Source: Cyclobacteriaceae bacterium (lineage in GTDB: Bacteria; Bacteroidota; Bacteroidia; Cytophagales; Cyclobacteriaceae). Taken from it: 57,550 bases of DNA. The DNA is taken from the NCBI GenBank assembly GCA_028285445.1, contig JANQPQ010000041.1:1-57550 (forward strand), written 5' to 3'. The notes beneath the pieces are model-generated. The model did not search any database. It saw only the letters and a program-made list of their open reading frames with translations, and was not told the DNA's origin. A program made the position numbers and the translations under genes. Shown one piece after another: positions 34,267-43,525 of this stretch (its first letter is position 1; the number at the start of each line of letters is the position of its first letter).

Positions 34267-34284
34267 ATTGCGTATAATCGCAAT
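34267..34284. promoter_or_regulatory. Candidate operator overlapping a TATAAT element (second PadR gene)
   Basis: ATTGCG-TATAAT-CGCAAT is a perfect 6-bp inverted repeat whose spacer is exactly TATAAT. It ends 19 bases before the PadR ATG at 34304. It shares the octamer CTATTGCG with the region upstream of the first PadR gene, and a repressor bound here would block the promoter. The -7 consensus of Bacteroidota differs from TATAAT, so the promoter part is uncertain. Confidence 0.45.
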
Positions 34285-34303
34285 ACTACTTTTAAGAATA
34301 AAC

Positions 34304-34642
34304 ATGAAAAGATACCAACTCGGCGAATTCGAAGAAATCGTTTTACTGACTGTTGGCATACTCCATGGAAACGCATATGGAGTTACCATCCGCAGGGAAA
34401 TTGAAAGCCGCCTTAAAAGAAATGTTAGTGTAGGGGCTATGCAAACTGCATTGAGGCGTATGGAACAAAAGGGATATCTGGCTTCGGAAAAGGGAGAAAG
34501 CACCGACATTAGAGGTGGACGGCCCAAATTGTACTTTACAATTACTGATCTTGGCAAGAAAGCGATAGCCTATACCAGGGAAACCAGGAACGAACTGTGG
34601 AATGCCATTCCCGCCGCAATCCTAAAAGCAAGCAATGCCTAA
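34304..34642 (+). CDS. PadR-family transcriptional regulator
   Basis: ATG 34304 gives 112 residues starting with MKRYQLGEFEEIVLLTVGILHGNAYGV, the usual PadR start; the longer frame from 34268 would begin within the inverted repeat region and is rejected. The winged-helix motifs VSVGAMQTALRRMEQKGYL and GGRPKLYFTITDLG are clear. Its 3' end overlaps the first tandem permease by eight bases, and the three permeases overlap in turn, so it heads a four-gene operon and probably regulates it. A perfect inverted repeat lies just upstream. Confidence 0.9.
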   Translation: MKRYQLGEFEEIVLLTVGILHGNAYGVTIRREIESRLKRNVSVGAMQTALRRMEQKGYLASEKGESTDIRGGRPKLYFTITDLGKKAIAYTRETRNELWNAIPAAILKASNA

Positions 34643-37244
34643 CACCAATCCCCCTTCCCTCCCACTGAGGTTACTACGGTGGTTTTGTAAACCACATTAC
34701 TATCCAGATATAGTCGGAGATTTGCTGGAAGATTACCATTCCCGTATGGAGGAAGGGAACTACCACCTAGCCCGATGGAATCTATACAGAGACGTGCTGA
34801 TGTTATTTAGGCCCAGCATGATCAAATCATTTAAAGGAAATCAAAAACTCAACTCTTACGACATGTTCAAACATAACTTAATGGTGAGCTGGCGAAATCA
34901 GCTTAGAAATGGAGGCTACGCTTCTTTAAATATCATAGGCCTAACCATAGGGTTGATGGTATCTCTTCTTATTGGGCTATGGGTGCATGATGAAGTCTCC
35001 TATAACTCTTACCATACCAACAAAGAGCACATTGCTCGACTGCAACAGGTGCGTTTGGTAGGTGATGGAAAAGAGGTATGGTGGTCGACAATGATTGGAA
35101 CAGCCGACGCAGTTAGAGAAAAGTATGGTGCCGACTTCGATAAGATTGGGATGGCATCCTTCTTTAGAAGCCGCATCATCTCTCACGAAGATAAGAAGTT
35201 CTCTGAACGCGGGATTTACATGCAGCAGGAAGTGTTCGAAATGTTCACCATTAAAATTACCTCCGGAAGTAGAGCGAGTATTTCTCAGCCGCAAAGCATT
35301 CTTATATCAGAGTCGATGGCCAGAAAATTCTTTGGAGATGAAAATCCACTGAACAAAACCATTACCATTAGTGGAGAGCATCCCGCACAAGTTTCAGGAG
35401 TTTTCGCTGACTTCCCAAGGAACGACTACCTGGGAGAAATTACCTGGATTGGCAGCTGGGAGTTCTTCCTAAATGTAAATCCATGGATGACGCAACTGTC
35501 TAACCCCTGGGGCTACAGCGGTTTCCAAACGTTTGTACAACGTCACAAAAACGGTGATTTTGACGTTCTGGAGGAAAAAATAAAGAATATCCTTATTGAA
35601 AACGTGCGACATGATAAACATGCCCTGGTAAAAAAGCCTACCCCTTTGTTTCATCCTATGACTGATTGGCACTTACGCTCCAATTTTGATAATGGCGTAA
35701 AGACAGGAGGTAGAATTCTTTACGTACGGATGTTTGCGACTATTGGCATTTTCGTTTTAATTCTGGCCTGTATAAACTTTATCAACCTTACAACTGCTTA
35801 TGCAGAACGAAGAACAAAAGAGGTTGGCATCAGGAAGTCGTTAGGCTCACTTCGCCCCCAATTGGTCAAGCAATTTCTCATTGAATCTTTATTGGTGGTA
35901 AGCTTGGCCTCTACCCTTGCGCTTGGCTGTGCTCAACTGGCCTTACCACAGTTTAATGAAATTGCCGACAAACAGATCTCAATACCCTGGTCTCTTGTGC
36001 AATTCTGGACTACGGTAATTGCTACAAATGTTTTCATTGGCCTGCTGGCTGGCTTCTATCCCGCCATAGTATTATCTGCTAAAAAACCAGCCTTCGCCAT
36101 AAAGTCGTCAAGTGGAATCAAATACAATTCACTACCTCGTAAGGTGCTGGTAGTCGTACAATTTGTGGTCTCTATTACACTGGTGATTGGCACCGTACTC
36201 ATCTATCAACAAATTCAGTACGCTCAAAGTCGGCCGCTGGGTTACGAGCAGGAAAACCTACTGATGCTCGAACGCAGAACCGGTGACATGAGCCTGGATA
36301 TTCTTGAAAATGAACTAGGTAGCAGGGGAAATATTGAATCGATGGCCAGATCTGATAGTCCTGTTACGGGAGTCTGGAATAACGCCGGAGGCTTCGATTG
36401 GCCGGGAAAGGATCCTGATTTAGGGGTGAGTATCGCCAACTACAGTGTTTCTCATGATTTCGGAAAGACAATAAATTGGAACATCAAATCCGGGCGTGAT
36501 TTTTCGAGGGATTTTCCTACCGATACGGCCGCGTTTATCGCCAATGAAGAAGCTGTGAAACTCATGGGGTTTTCTGATCCTATTGGAACGGTCATCCACT
36601 GGAATGGCTCCCCCATGCAAATTATCGGAGTGGTAGAAAACATGCTGGTTGAGTCACCATATCATACACCTCGACCGCATTTATATTACCTTCGACCGGG
36701 TAGAGGTAGCATCTACTTACTCAAATTAATGGCAGGGGCGGATATACCCCAAGTGCTGAATGACATTGAAAAGGTTGCAAAACAGCACTATCCGGATGTG
36801 GTTTACACCGCTACCATGGTTACAGATTCTTACGGCCAGAAGTTTAGTGGCGAGCGAAGAGTAGGAAAGCTCACCTCCGTATTTGCTTTCCTGGCTATAG
36901 TGATAAGCTGCCTGGGACTACTGGGGTTGGCCTCTTTCATGGCAGAGAGACGAACAAAAGAAATCGGGATTAGAAAAGTGCTAGGTGCCTCGGTAACCAC
37001 CCTCTGGACGTTGCTCTGCCGCGACTACGTGCTCCTGGCTGGCATATCCGGAATAGTAGCAGCCCCACTCGCCTATTACTTCATCAGCACCTGGTTGCAA
37101 AATTTCGAATACCGCATACAAGTCTCGGGTTGGCTCTTCATTTCAGCTCTTTGTGGAGCGATCATCATCAGCCTGCTTACTGTAAGTTATCAAGCCATAA
37201 AAGCGGCTTTAGCTAATCCAACAGATTCTCTAAGAAATGAGTAA
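34635..37244 (+). CDS. FtsX-like permease with prefix domain, tandem copy 1
   Basis: The 869-residue protein has a prefix domain (~1-70: LLRWFCKPHYYPDIVGDLLEDYH), a membrane helix (~95-115), a MacB-like periplasmic domain, FtsX core 1 (AERRTKEVGIRKSLGS, ~391-406), a second periplasmic domain and FtsX core 2 (AERRTKEIGIRKVLGAS). Gene start 34635 overlaps the PadR stop. It is clearly less like copies 2 and 3 than they are like each other, although all three share the MIKSFKGNQKLNSYDMFKHN junction. It probably exports lipids, peptides or drugs with an ATPase encoded elsewhere. Confidence 0.9.
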   Translation: MPNTNPPSLPLRLLRWFCKPHYYPDIVGDLLEDYHSRMEEGNYHLARWNLYRDVLMLFRPSMIKSFKGNQKLNSYDMFKHNLMVSWRNQLRNGGYASLNIIGLTIGLMVSLLIGLWVHDEVSYNSYHTNKEHIARLQQVRLVGDGKEVWWSTMIGTADAVREKYGADFDKIGMASFFRSRIISHEDKKFSERGIYMQQEVFEMFTIKITSGSRASISQPQSILISESMARKFFGDENPLNKTITISGEHPAQVSGVFADFPRNDYLGEITWIGSWEFFLNVNPWMTQLSNPWGYSGFQTFVQRHKNGDFDVLEEKIKNILIENVRHDKHALVKKPTPLFHPMTDWHLRSNFDNGVKTGGRILYVRMFATIGIFVLILACINFINLTTAYAERRTKEVGIRKSLGSLRPQLVKQFLIESLLVVSLASTLALGCAQLALPQFNEIADKQISIPWSLVQFWTTVIATNVFIGLLAGFYPAIVLSAKKPAFAIKSSSGIKYNSLPRKVLVVVQFVVSITLVIGTVLIYQQIQYAQSRPLGYEQENLLMLERRTGDMSLDILENELGSRGNIESMARSDSPVTGVWNNAGGFDWPGKDPDLGVSIANYSVSHDFGKTINWNIKSGRDFSRDFPTDTAAFIANEEAVKLMGFSDPIGTVIHWNGSPMQIIGVVENMLVESPYHTPRPHLYYLRPGRGSIYLLKLMAGADIPQVLNDIEKVAKQHYPDVVYTATMVTDSYGQKFSGERRVGKLTSVFAFLAIVISCLGLLGLASFMAERRTKEIGIRKVLGASVTTLWTLLCRDYVLLAGISGIVAAPLAYYFISTWLQNFEYRIQVSGWLFISALCGAIIISLLTVSYQAIKAALANPTDSLRNE
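34816..34852 (+). repeat. Nucleotide-identical junction block, copy 1 of 3
   Basis: This 37-base stretch at the boundary between prefix domain and permease core is identical, including synonymous codon positions, to 37418-37454 and 40032-40068, while flanking coding sequence has diverged. It encodes the residues around MIKSFKGNQKL. Confidence 0.8.
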
Positions 37245-39858
37245 AGACAGCCGTAGACTGTTGCCCATTAAACTACTCAGGTGGTTCTGTAAACCAGAGT
37301 ACTTCGCCGATATCGCAGGCGATCTCATGGAAGATTACTATTACCAGGTAAAGTGCAGTAGTGGGCGTAAAGCAAAGTGGAATCTCTATAAAGATGTGCT
37401 GCTGCTATTCAGACCCAGCATGATCAAATCATTTAAAGGAAATCAAAAACTCAATTCTTACGATATGTTTAAGCATAACCTCATTGTTAACTGGAGAAAC
37501 CTCCGGCGCAATAGCGGCTATACCATTATTAATGTTGGTGGCCTCGCTATCGGCATGACTGTCGCCATGCTCATCGGCCTTTGGATTCATGATGAGCTCA
37601 CTTACAACAAATACCATGACAACTATGATAGCATTGTTAAGCTTTACAGAAAGCAACTGTGGAAGGGCGAAGCATATGCTAATAATAATCATGTAACCGC
37701 CACGGGCACCCTTCTGGCCAACGACTATGGCGAACATTTTGAGTACCTGGCCATGGTGCGGGCCAAGGTAGAGAACCGGGTGTTAGCCTTTGAAGAAAAG
37801 AAATTCACACAGAGCGGCTATTTCATGCAAAAGGATGGCCCCCACATGCTTACATTAAATATGAAGTACGGTACCCGCGATGGCCTCAATGATATGAACT
37901 CGATTCTGCTGGCGGAAACCACTGCAAGAAAGTTATTTGGAGAGGGCAATCCGGTTGGTGAAGTGGTAAGGATGGATGCCCGCTGGGATCTGAAAGTGAC
38001 TGGCGTCTATGAAGACCTGCCCCTAAATACTGAATTTCATCAGGCCACTTATTTTGCGCCCCTGGATCGGTACCTTGACGGTTGGGCCAATCTCGATACT
38101 TGGAAAGATTACAATATGTACGTTTATGGCCAAATCCAAGCTCATACTAATATTGAGGGCATAAACGAGGCAATCCGCGACATCATCGCTGATGGTGATG
38201 ATGAGCGACTGGCTAAGGACCACTTTGAGTTATTTCTACATCCCATGAGTGAATGGCACCTGAATTCCGACCATGATGATGGGAAATTGGTAACCAGCGA
38301 TCAAATGAGCTTTATTAGGTTTTATGCGCTAATTGGGGCCTTCGTTTTAATTCTTGCTTGCATCAACTTTGTGAACTTGAGTACTGCCCGTTCTGAAAAA
38401 CGGGCTAAAGAGGTTGGAGTCAGAAAGAGCATTGGCTCGATGCGAATCCAGCTAATAAAACAGTTTCTGCAGGAGTCTTTCATAGTAGCTTCCGCCGCGC
38501 TTGTCTTAAGCCTGGTGCTTACCACCATGCTACTGCCCTGGTTTAATGAGATTGCGGGTAAATCGGTTGAACTCCTGTGGTCCAGCACCTGGTTTTGGCT
38601 ATCAGCCTTACTATTTACAGCCATTACTGCCTTGCTGGCGGGGAGCTATCCAGCAATGTTTCTATCTTCTTTTAGTCCTGTCAGGGCATTGAAAGGTAGT
38701 GTTAAAGCAAGTCGTTTTTCAGGTATCTCACGACGTGGCTTGGTAATCTTTCAGTTCTCGGTTTCACTGGCATTGATCATCGGCACCATAGTGGTTTACC
38801 AACAAATTCAATTTGCTAAGAATCGGCCGGTTGGATATCTAAGGGAGGGCCTGATTGAATTAAGACCAAGATCACCAGAATATCGAGGTAATTATCAGGC
38901 CTTACGCAATGAGTTCCTAAAAACAGGTGTTGTGGAAGAAATGGCTGAAGCTAACTACTCCGTAGGAAGTGACATGGGTTGGAATAATGGTTTCGATTGG
39001 ACAGGCAGGGATGAAGATTACGACCCCTCATTTAATACAATTTGGGTTACCCACGAGTATGGTGCCACTGTAGGCCTCGAGTTCGTCGAGGGTCGAGACT
39101 TTTCAAGGGATTACCCTGCTGATCTCTCAGGCATCCTGCTCAATGAGTCAGCGCTAGCCATGATGGAGCTTGAGAAACCTATTGGGGAGATTGTGAACTT
39201 TAACCCTGGCTGGAGAGATGCGAGGAATTATACCATTGTTGGTATTGCAAAAGATATGGTAAAGGGTTCGCCCTTTGAGGCAACCGACCCCTCAGTTATA
39301 TTCCTCTCCAAGAACGATCTAAGCTGGTTGTATATCCGCATTAAAGAGGGAGTTTCCGTAGGAGAAGCACTGCCCAAGATAGAAAAGGCATTTGCTACAA
39401 TTATTCCATCGGCTCCCTTCGACTATAAGTTTGTAGATGATATGTATGATGCAAAATTCAAGGAGGAAGAAAGAGTGGGTTCTCTAGCGGGCTTTTTTAG
39501 TGCTGTAGCCATCATCATTAGCTGTTTGGGCCTTTTTGGACTTTCTTCCCACGTGGCCGAACAACGCACAAAAGAAATTAGTATTCGCAAAATCCTGGGC
39601 GCTTCTACCACTCAGTTATGGCAAATGCTCTCAGAAGAATTTGTGATGATGGTGATAGCCTCTTGTCTGGTAGCCATGCCTGTTGCCTACTACGTGCTTA
39701 ATGGTTGGCTCGATCAGTACCCATATCGTACCAGTATCTCTCTATGGATATTTGGCGCTGCGCTGGGCGCCGCCCTGCTCGCTTCTGTCGTTACAGTTAG
39801 CTACCAAGCCATAAAAGCAGCCCTGGCTAACCCAACTAACTCTTTAAAAAGTGAGTAA
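37237..39858 (+). CDS. FtsX-like permease with prefix domain, tandem copy 2
   Basis: The 873-residue protein has the same layout as copy 1: prefix domain (WFCKPEYFADIAGDLMEDYY), first helix, periplasmic MacB-like domain, FtsX core SEKRAKEVGVRKSIGSM, second periplasmic domain and FtsX core AEQRTKEISIRKILGAS. ATG 37237 overlaps the previous stop by eight bases. It is strikingly similar to copy 3 over its full length (long identical stretches), which points to a tandem duplication with limited divergence. No ATPase is present. It may form hetero-oligomers with its sister proteins, though that is inference. Confidence 0.9.
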   Translation: MSKDSRRLLPIKLLRWFCKPEYFADIAGDLMEDYYYQVKCSSGRKAKWNLYKDVLLLFRPSMIKSFKGNQKLNSYDMFKHNLIVNWRNLRRNSGYTIINVGGLAIGMTVAMLIGLWIHDELTYNKYHDNYDSIVKLYRKQLWKGEAYANNNHVTATGTLLANDYGEHFEYLAMVRAKVENRVLAFEEKKFTQSGYFMQKDGPHMLTLNMKYGTRDGLNDMNSILLAETTARKLFGEGNPVGEVVRMDARWDLKVTGVYEDLPLNTEFHQATYFAPLDRYLDGWANLDTWKDYNMYVYGQIQAHTNIEGINEAIRDIIADGDDERLAKDHFELFLHPMSEWHLNSDHDDGKLVTSDQMSFIRFYALIGAFVLILACINFVNLSTARSEKRAKEVGVRKSIGSMRIQLIKQFLQESFIVASAALVLSLVLTTMLLPWFNEIAGKSVELLWSSTWFWLSALLFTAITALLAGSYPAMFLSSFSPVRALKGSVKASRFSGISRRGLVIFQFSVSLALIIGTIVVYQQIQFAKNRPVGYLREGLIELRPRSPEYRGNYQALRNEFLKTGVVEEMAEANYSVGSDMGWNNGFDWTGRDEDYDPSFNTIWVTHEYGATVGLEFVEGRDFSRDYPADLSGILLNESALAMMELEKPIGEIVNFNPGWRDARNYTIVGIAKDMVKGSPFEATDPSVIFLSKNDLSWLYIRIKEGVSVGEALPKIEKAFATIIPSAPFDYKFVDDMYDAKFKEEERVGSLAGFFSAVAIIISCLGLFGLSSHVAEQRTKEISIRKILGASTTQLWQMLSEEFVMMVIASCLVAMPVAYYVLNGWLDQYPYRTSISLWIFGAALGAALLASVVTVSYQAIKAALANPTNSLKSE
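37418..37454 (+). repeat. Nucleotide-identical junction block, copy 2 of 3
   Basis: It is the second copy of the 37-base block described at 34816. Between copies 2 and 3 the identity extends further, through the codons for SYDMFKHNLIV, to at least about 70 bases. Confidence 0.8.
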
Positions 39859-42472
39859 GAAAAGCCACAGCCGCTTCCCCATTAAATTCCTGCAATGGTT
39901 CTGCAAACCCGAATACTTTGCCGATATCGCTGGTGATCTAATGGAGGACTATCACTTTCGGGTGGAAGAACACAACGTGCGCAGAGCTAATTGGAATCTA
40001 TACAAGGATGTCATTATGTTATTCCGCCCCGGCATGATCAAATCATTTAAAGGAAATCAAAAACTCAATTCTTACGATATGTTTAAGCATAACCTCATTG
40101 TCAACTGGAGAAATCTCCGCCGTAATAGCGGTTACACAATTATTAATGTTGGTGGCCTGGCAGTAGGCATGACAGTAGCAATGCTCATCGGACTCTGGGT
40201 TCATGACGAGCTTTCATACAATAGGTACCATGATAACTATGATAGTATTGTAAAGATCTACCGTGAACAGGTTTATAAGGGGGAGACGTACGCAAATTAT
40301 GTACATGCCACCGGGCTGGGTACGTTGCTGGCCAATGAGTATAGTGAGCATTTCGAATACTTCGCTATGGTGCGGGGAAGAATTGAAAATAGGGTACTGG
40401 CTTTTGATGATAAGAAATTCATGCAAAGTGGCTATTTCATGCAAAAAGACGGTCCACATATGCTCACCCTGAGAATGAAGTATGGCACTCGCGAAGGACT
40501 GGTTGACATGAATTCTATTTTATTGTCTGAGTCTGTCTCTACCAAACTTTTTGGGGATAATAACCCCGTCGGGGAAGTGGTGACTATGGATGCAAAATGG
40601 CAGCTAAAAGTTACCGGCGTGTATGAAGACCTGCCATTGAATTCCGAGTTCCATCAAGCCACTTACATTGCACCCTTAGACCGGTTCCTTGAAGGATGGG
40701 CACATCTTGAAATCTGGAACAACTACAACATGTATATCTATGCCCAGATCCATCCCCAATCAAGTGTTGAGCAGGTAAATGATCTCATTGCAAATAGAAT
40801 CGCTGATGGTAATGACGAAAAGCTAGCCAGTCAGCACCGGAAGTTATTTCTGCACCCCATGAGCGAATGGCACCTGAACTCAGAATTCGAAGATGGCGAG
40901 TTGGTTCCCAGTAAACGTATGAATTTTGTAAGGTTCTATACACTAATTGGCACCTTCGTGCTGGTGCTGGCATGCATCAATTTTATGAATCTAAGTACGG
41001 CTCGCTCAGAAAAGCGAGCCAAGGAAGTCGGTATCAGGAAAAGTATCGGATCTGTCCGCACCCAACTCATTTTACAGTTCCTGCAGGAGTCGCTTATTGT
41101 TGCTTCTGCAGCACTGGGTTTAAGCCTATTGCTTACCTCGCTGCTCCTTCCCTGGTTCAATGAAATCGCTGGCAAATCCATTGAAATTTTATGGTCAAGC
41201 CCTTGGTTTTGGATATCTGCGGTAGTGTTTACAACAATTACCGCTTTATTAGCTGGTAGCTACCCTGCTATATTCCTCTCCTCTTTTAGCCCGGTTAAGG
41301 CCCTAAAGGGCAAGATCAAGGCCGGCCGTTTTTCGGGGTTCTCAAGAAGAGGACTTGTAATTTTCCAATTCGCAGTTTCACTGGCACTTATTATCGGTAC
41401 CATTGTCGTGTACCAGCAAATTCAGTTTGCCAAAGACCGCCCCGTTGGCTACTTACGCGAGGGGTTAATTGAACTGCAACCTCGTTCGCCAGAATATTCC
41501 AACAAGTACCAGGCATTAACCAATCAGTTTCAACAAACAGGTGTGGTCGAGAGCATGGCCGAAGCCGCCTACTCAGTTTCCAGCACATTGGGCTGGAATG
41601 GCGATTTCATGTGGCCAGGTCGACCTGAAGATTTCAATCCAGCTTTTAACACCGTTAGGGTTTCGCATGAATACGGACAAACTGTGGGGCTGGAGTTTGT
41701 GGCCGGCCGTGATTTCTCCAGAAGTAACCAGACTGACCAAACAGCTATCATCCTCAACGAGTCGGCGTTGGAAGTGATGGGACTTGAAAACCCTATTGGT
41801 GAAATCGTAACTTTTGATCCGGAGTGGAGAGATCCTATTGATTATACCATTATCGGTATTGTAAAAGATATGGTAAAAGGCTCACCATTTGAACCAGCCG
41901 ATCCCGCCATTTTGTTCCTTTCTAATAACGACTTGCGTTGGTTATATATCCGTATCAAGGAGGGCGTGCGACCAAGTGAGGCGCTTCCCAAGATTGAAGG
42001 AGTTTTTTCTGAGATCATTCCTTCTGCTCCGTTTGACTACAAGTTTGTGGATGATATGTACGATGCCAAATTCAAGGCAGAGGAGCGCATTGGCACTTTG
42101 GCCGGCTTCTTTAGTGCTGTCGCTATCATGATCAGCTGCCTGGGGTTATTCGGCTTGTCATCTCATGTAGCTGAACAACGCACAAAGGAGATCGGCATTC
42201 GCAAGATTCTCGGCGCCTCCATACCACAACTATGGCAGATGCTCTCCAAAGAGTTTGTCATTCTTGTGGCCGCATCTTGCCTAGCTGCTATGCCAATCGC
42301 ATACTATGTGCTAAAAAGTTGGCTCGATGATTACCCTTACCGTACCCACATCTCTCTTTGGGTTTTTGGTGCAGCCCTAGGGTCGGCCTTGTTGGCAACT
42401 TTAGTTACCGTTAGCTATCAGGCAATCAAGGCGGCCGTTGCCAATCCCGTTGAGGCGCTGCGAGTGGAGTAG
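39851..42472 (+). CDS. FtsX-like permease with prefix domain, tandem copy 3
   Basis: The 873-residue protein starts at GTG 39851, overlapping the stop of copy 2 by eight bases; copy 2 has ATG at the same relative place, so GTG is well supported. Domains are as in copy 2 (WFCKPEYFADIAGDLMEDYH; SEKRAKEVGIRKSIGSV; AEQRTKEIGIRKILGAS). Differences from copy 2 are spread over the periplasmic domains, the likely substrate-contacting parts. It is the last gene of the PadR operon; about 100 bases follow with no clear terminator. Confidence 0.9.
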   Translation: MSKKSHSRFPIKFLQWFCKPEYFADIAGDLMEDYHFRVEEHNVRRANWNLYKDVIMLFRPGMIKSFKGNQKLNSYDMFKHNLIVNWRNLRRNSGYTIINVGGLAVGMTVAMLIGLWVHDELSYNRYHDNYDSIVKIYREQVYKGETYANYVHATGLGTLLANEYSEHFEYFAMVRGRIENRVLAFDDKKFMQSGYFMQKDGPHMLTLRMKYGTREGLVDMNSILLSESVSTKLFGDNNPVGEVVTMDAKWQLKVTGVYEDLPLNSEFHQATYIAPLDRFLEGWAHLEIWNNYNMYIYAQIHPQSSVEQVNDLIANRIADGNDEKLASQHRKLFLHPMSEWHLNSEFEDGELVPSKRMNFVRFYTLIGTFVLVLACINFMNLSTARSEKRAKEVGIRKSIGSVRTQLILQFLQESLIVASAALGLSLLLTSLLLPWFNEIAGKSIEILWSSPWFWISAVVFTTITALLAGSYPAIFLSSFSPVKALKGKIKAGRFSGFSRRGLVIFQFAVSLALIIGTIVVYQQIQFAKDRPVGYLREGLIELQPRSPEYSNKYQALTNQFQQTGVVESMAEAAYSVSSTLGWNGDFMWPGRPEDFNPAFNTVRVSHEYGQTVGLEFVAGRDFSRSNQTDQTAIILNESALEVMGLENPIGEIVTFDPEWRDPIDYTIIGIVKDMVKGSPFEPADPAILFLSNNDLRWLYIRIKEGVRPSEALPKIEGVFSEIIPSAPFDYKFVDDMYDAKFKAEERIGTLAGFFSAVAIMISCLGLFGLSSHVAEQRTKEIGIRKILGASIPQLWQMLSKEFVILVAASCLAAMPIAYYVLKSWLDDYPYRTHISLWVFGAALGSALLATLVTVSYQAIKAAVANPVEALRVE
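40032..40068 (+). repeat. Nucleotide-identical junction block, copy 3 of 3
   Basis: It is the third copy of the block described at 34816, at the same place relative to the gene start. Confidence 0.8.
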
Positions 42473-42575
42473 TCAGGAGAATCGATACTACTTCAAGTCA
42501 GGGTTCTGGCTTGGCTCCCTTCCACTTTGGGGCTGGCTTGCCCTTTGAGCGGGAAATGTGGAACTTAAAAGTTGA

Positions 42576-42845
42576 ATGAGTAGCAAAGATTTCAAATCTG
42601 AACCGGGAAAATTAAGCGACTCTCCTGCTGACGCTCCCGACCAAATTGCTTCTGGTGCGGATGGAGCTTATCGTATGACGGAGTGGTTCGGGGCTGTTTT
42701 CTTCTACTTAGTCAATTTCAGACGGAAGCAATTCGATTACTTCTTCCAGAAGAAATTCGAAAGAAGAAATTTTTGGGTTGGTTACCTACTTTATTTGTTG
42801 GTACCACTTTTAGCATTAATTGGCATAATTTGGATTGCTAAGTAG
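42576..42845 (+). CDS. Small membrane protein, hypothetical
   Basis: The 89-residue protein has a polar N-terminus rich in Ser, Asp and Pro (~1-30), an amphipathic aromatic middle (VFFYLVNFRRKQFDYFFQKKFERR) and a C-terminal hydrophobic helix (YLLYLLVPLLALIGIIWIA). It would be tail-anchored in the inner membrane. No family is recognised. It lies 18 bases before the RDD gene and probably shares its transcript. Confidence 0.55.
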   Translation: MSSKDFKSEPGKLSDSPADAPDQIASGADGAYRMTEWFGAVFFYLVNFRRKQFDYFFQKKFERRNFWVGYLLYLLVPLLALIGIIWIAK

Positions 42846-42863
42846 GCAGATCAACCTAAAAGG

Positions 42864-43475
42864 ATGAAATCTATTTACGAAGAATTTTTTGGCGATCCTG
42901 TTGACCATCCCGTACTAATGAGGACTTTGGCATTTGCCATTGACTACGGGCTGCTTTTCTTTACCGGCATGGCAATTCACTCCATATTCTCTCTGGAAGA
43001 AGCCATGACCCGCTTTGGCTTCGCAACCCTGAATGCACTATTCTTCTGTACCTATTTCACTGTGGCCCATAGTAGTTTAGTGAATGGCCAAACTCTTGGT
43101 AAGAAGATATTTCGAATTAAAGTATCACAAGTCAATGGGGCCCCGTTGGGGTTGTTTAGGGCGTTCCTGAGATCTTTCCCCATTGTTATTCTAATTTTTG
43201 CGGAGCCTATTAGCTTCTATATGCGAACATTCTGGCCAGAACAAGTAGTAGCATTTAAAATTGTTTTCGCAGTACTTTCTGGGCTGTTATTGGGAGTAGT
43301 CTATTTCTCTATGGTGAGTAAAAACCGCAGGGGTCTTCATGATATTTTTGCCAAATCTCAGGTTACTCCGGCAAGGAGAAAGGTAACTACAAATTCCAAA
43401 ACAGAGGCTTGGAAGATAATAAGCTATCTGCTGATTTTGGTGGTTTACCTGGTTATTATTCTCCCCAGGATTTGA
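42864..43475 (+). CDS. RDD-family membrane protein
   Basis: The 203-residue protein has the RDD layout: a first helix preceded by polar residues with an Arg/Asp pair (MRTLAFAIDYGLLFF), a second helix, then the family loop NGQTLGKKIFRIKV, an LFRAFLRSFP segment, and a terminal NRRGLHDIFAKSQV. RDD proteins are small transporters or sensors of unclear substrate; some exchange Na+ or H+ or act in stress resistance. A further hydrophobic C-terminal segment is present. It converges on the ExbD genes. Confidence 0.85.
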   Translation: MKSIYEEFFGDPVDHPVLMRTLAFAIDYGLLFFTGMAIHSIFSLEEAMTRFGFATLNALFFCTYFTVAHSSLVNGQTLGKKIFRIKVSQVNGAPLGLFRAFLRSFPIVILIFAEPISFYMRTFWPEQVVAFKIVFAVLSGLLLGVVYFSMVSKNRRGLHDIFAKSQVTPARRKVTTNSKTEAWKIISYLLILVVYLVIILPRI

Positions 43476-43525
43476 ATAATAAAGCTATTCCGGGCCAACT
43501 TATCAATTGACGCCAAGTATTCAAT

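Noticed and set aside
34635-42472. Calling the permeases a complete macrolide exporter (MacAB)
   Set aside because: No MacA-type adaptor or ATPase is present and the proteins have two FtsX cores plus a prefix domain, so MacAB is not supported.
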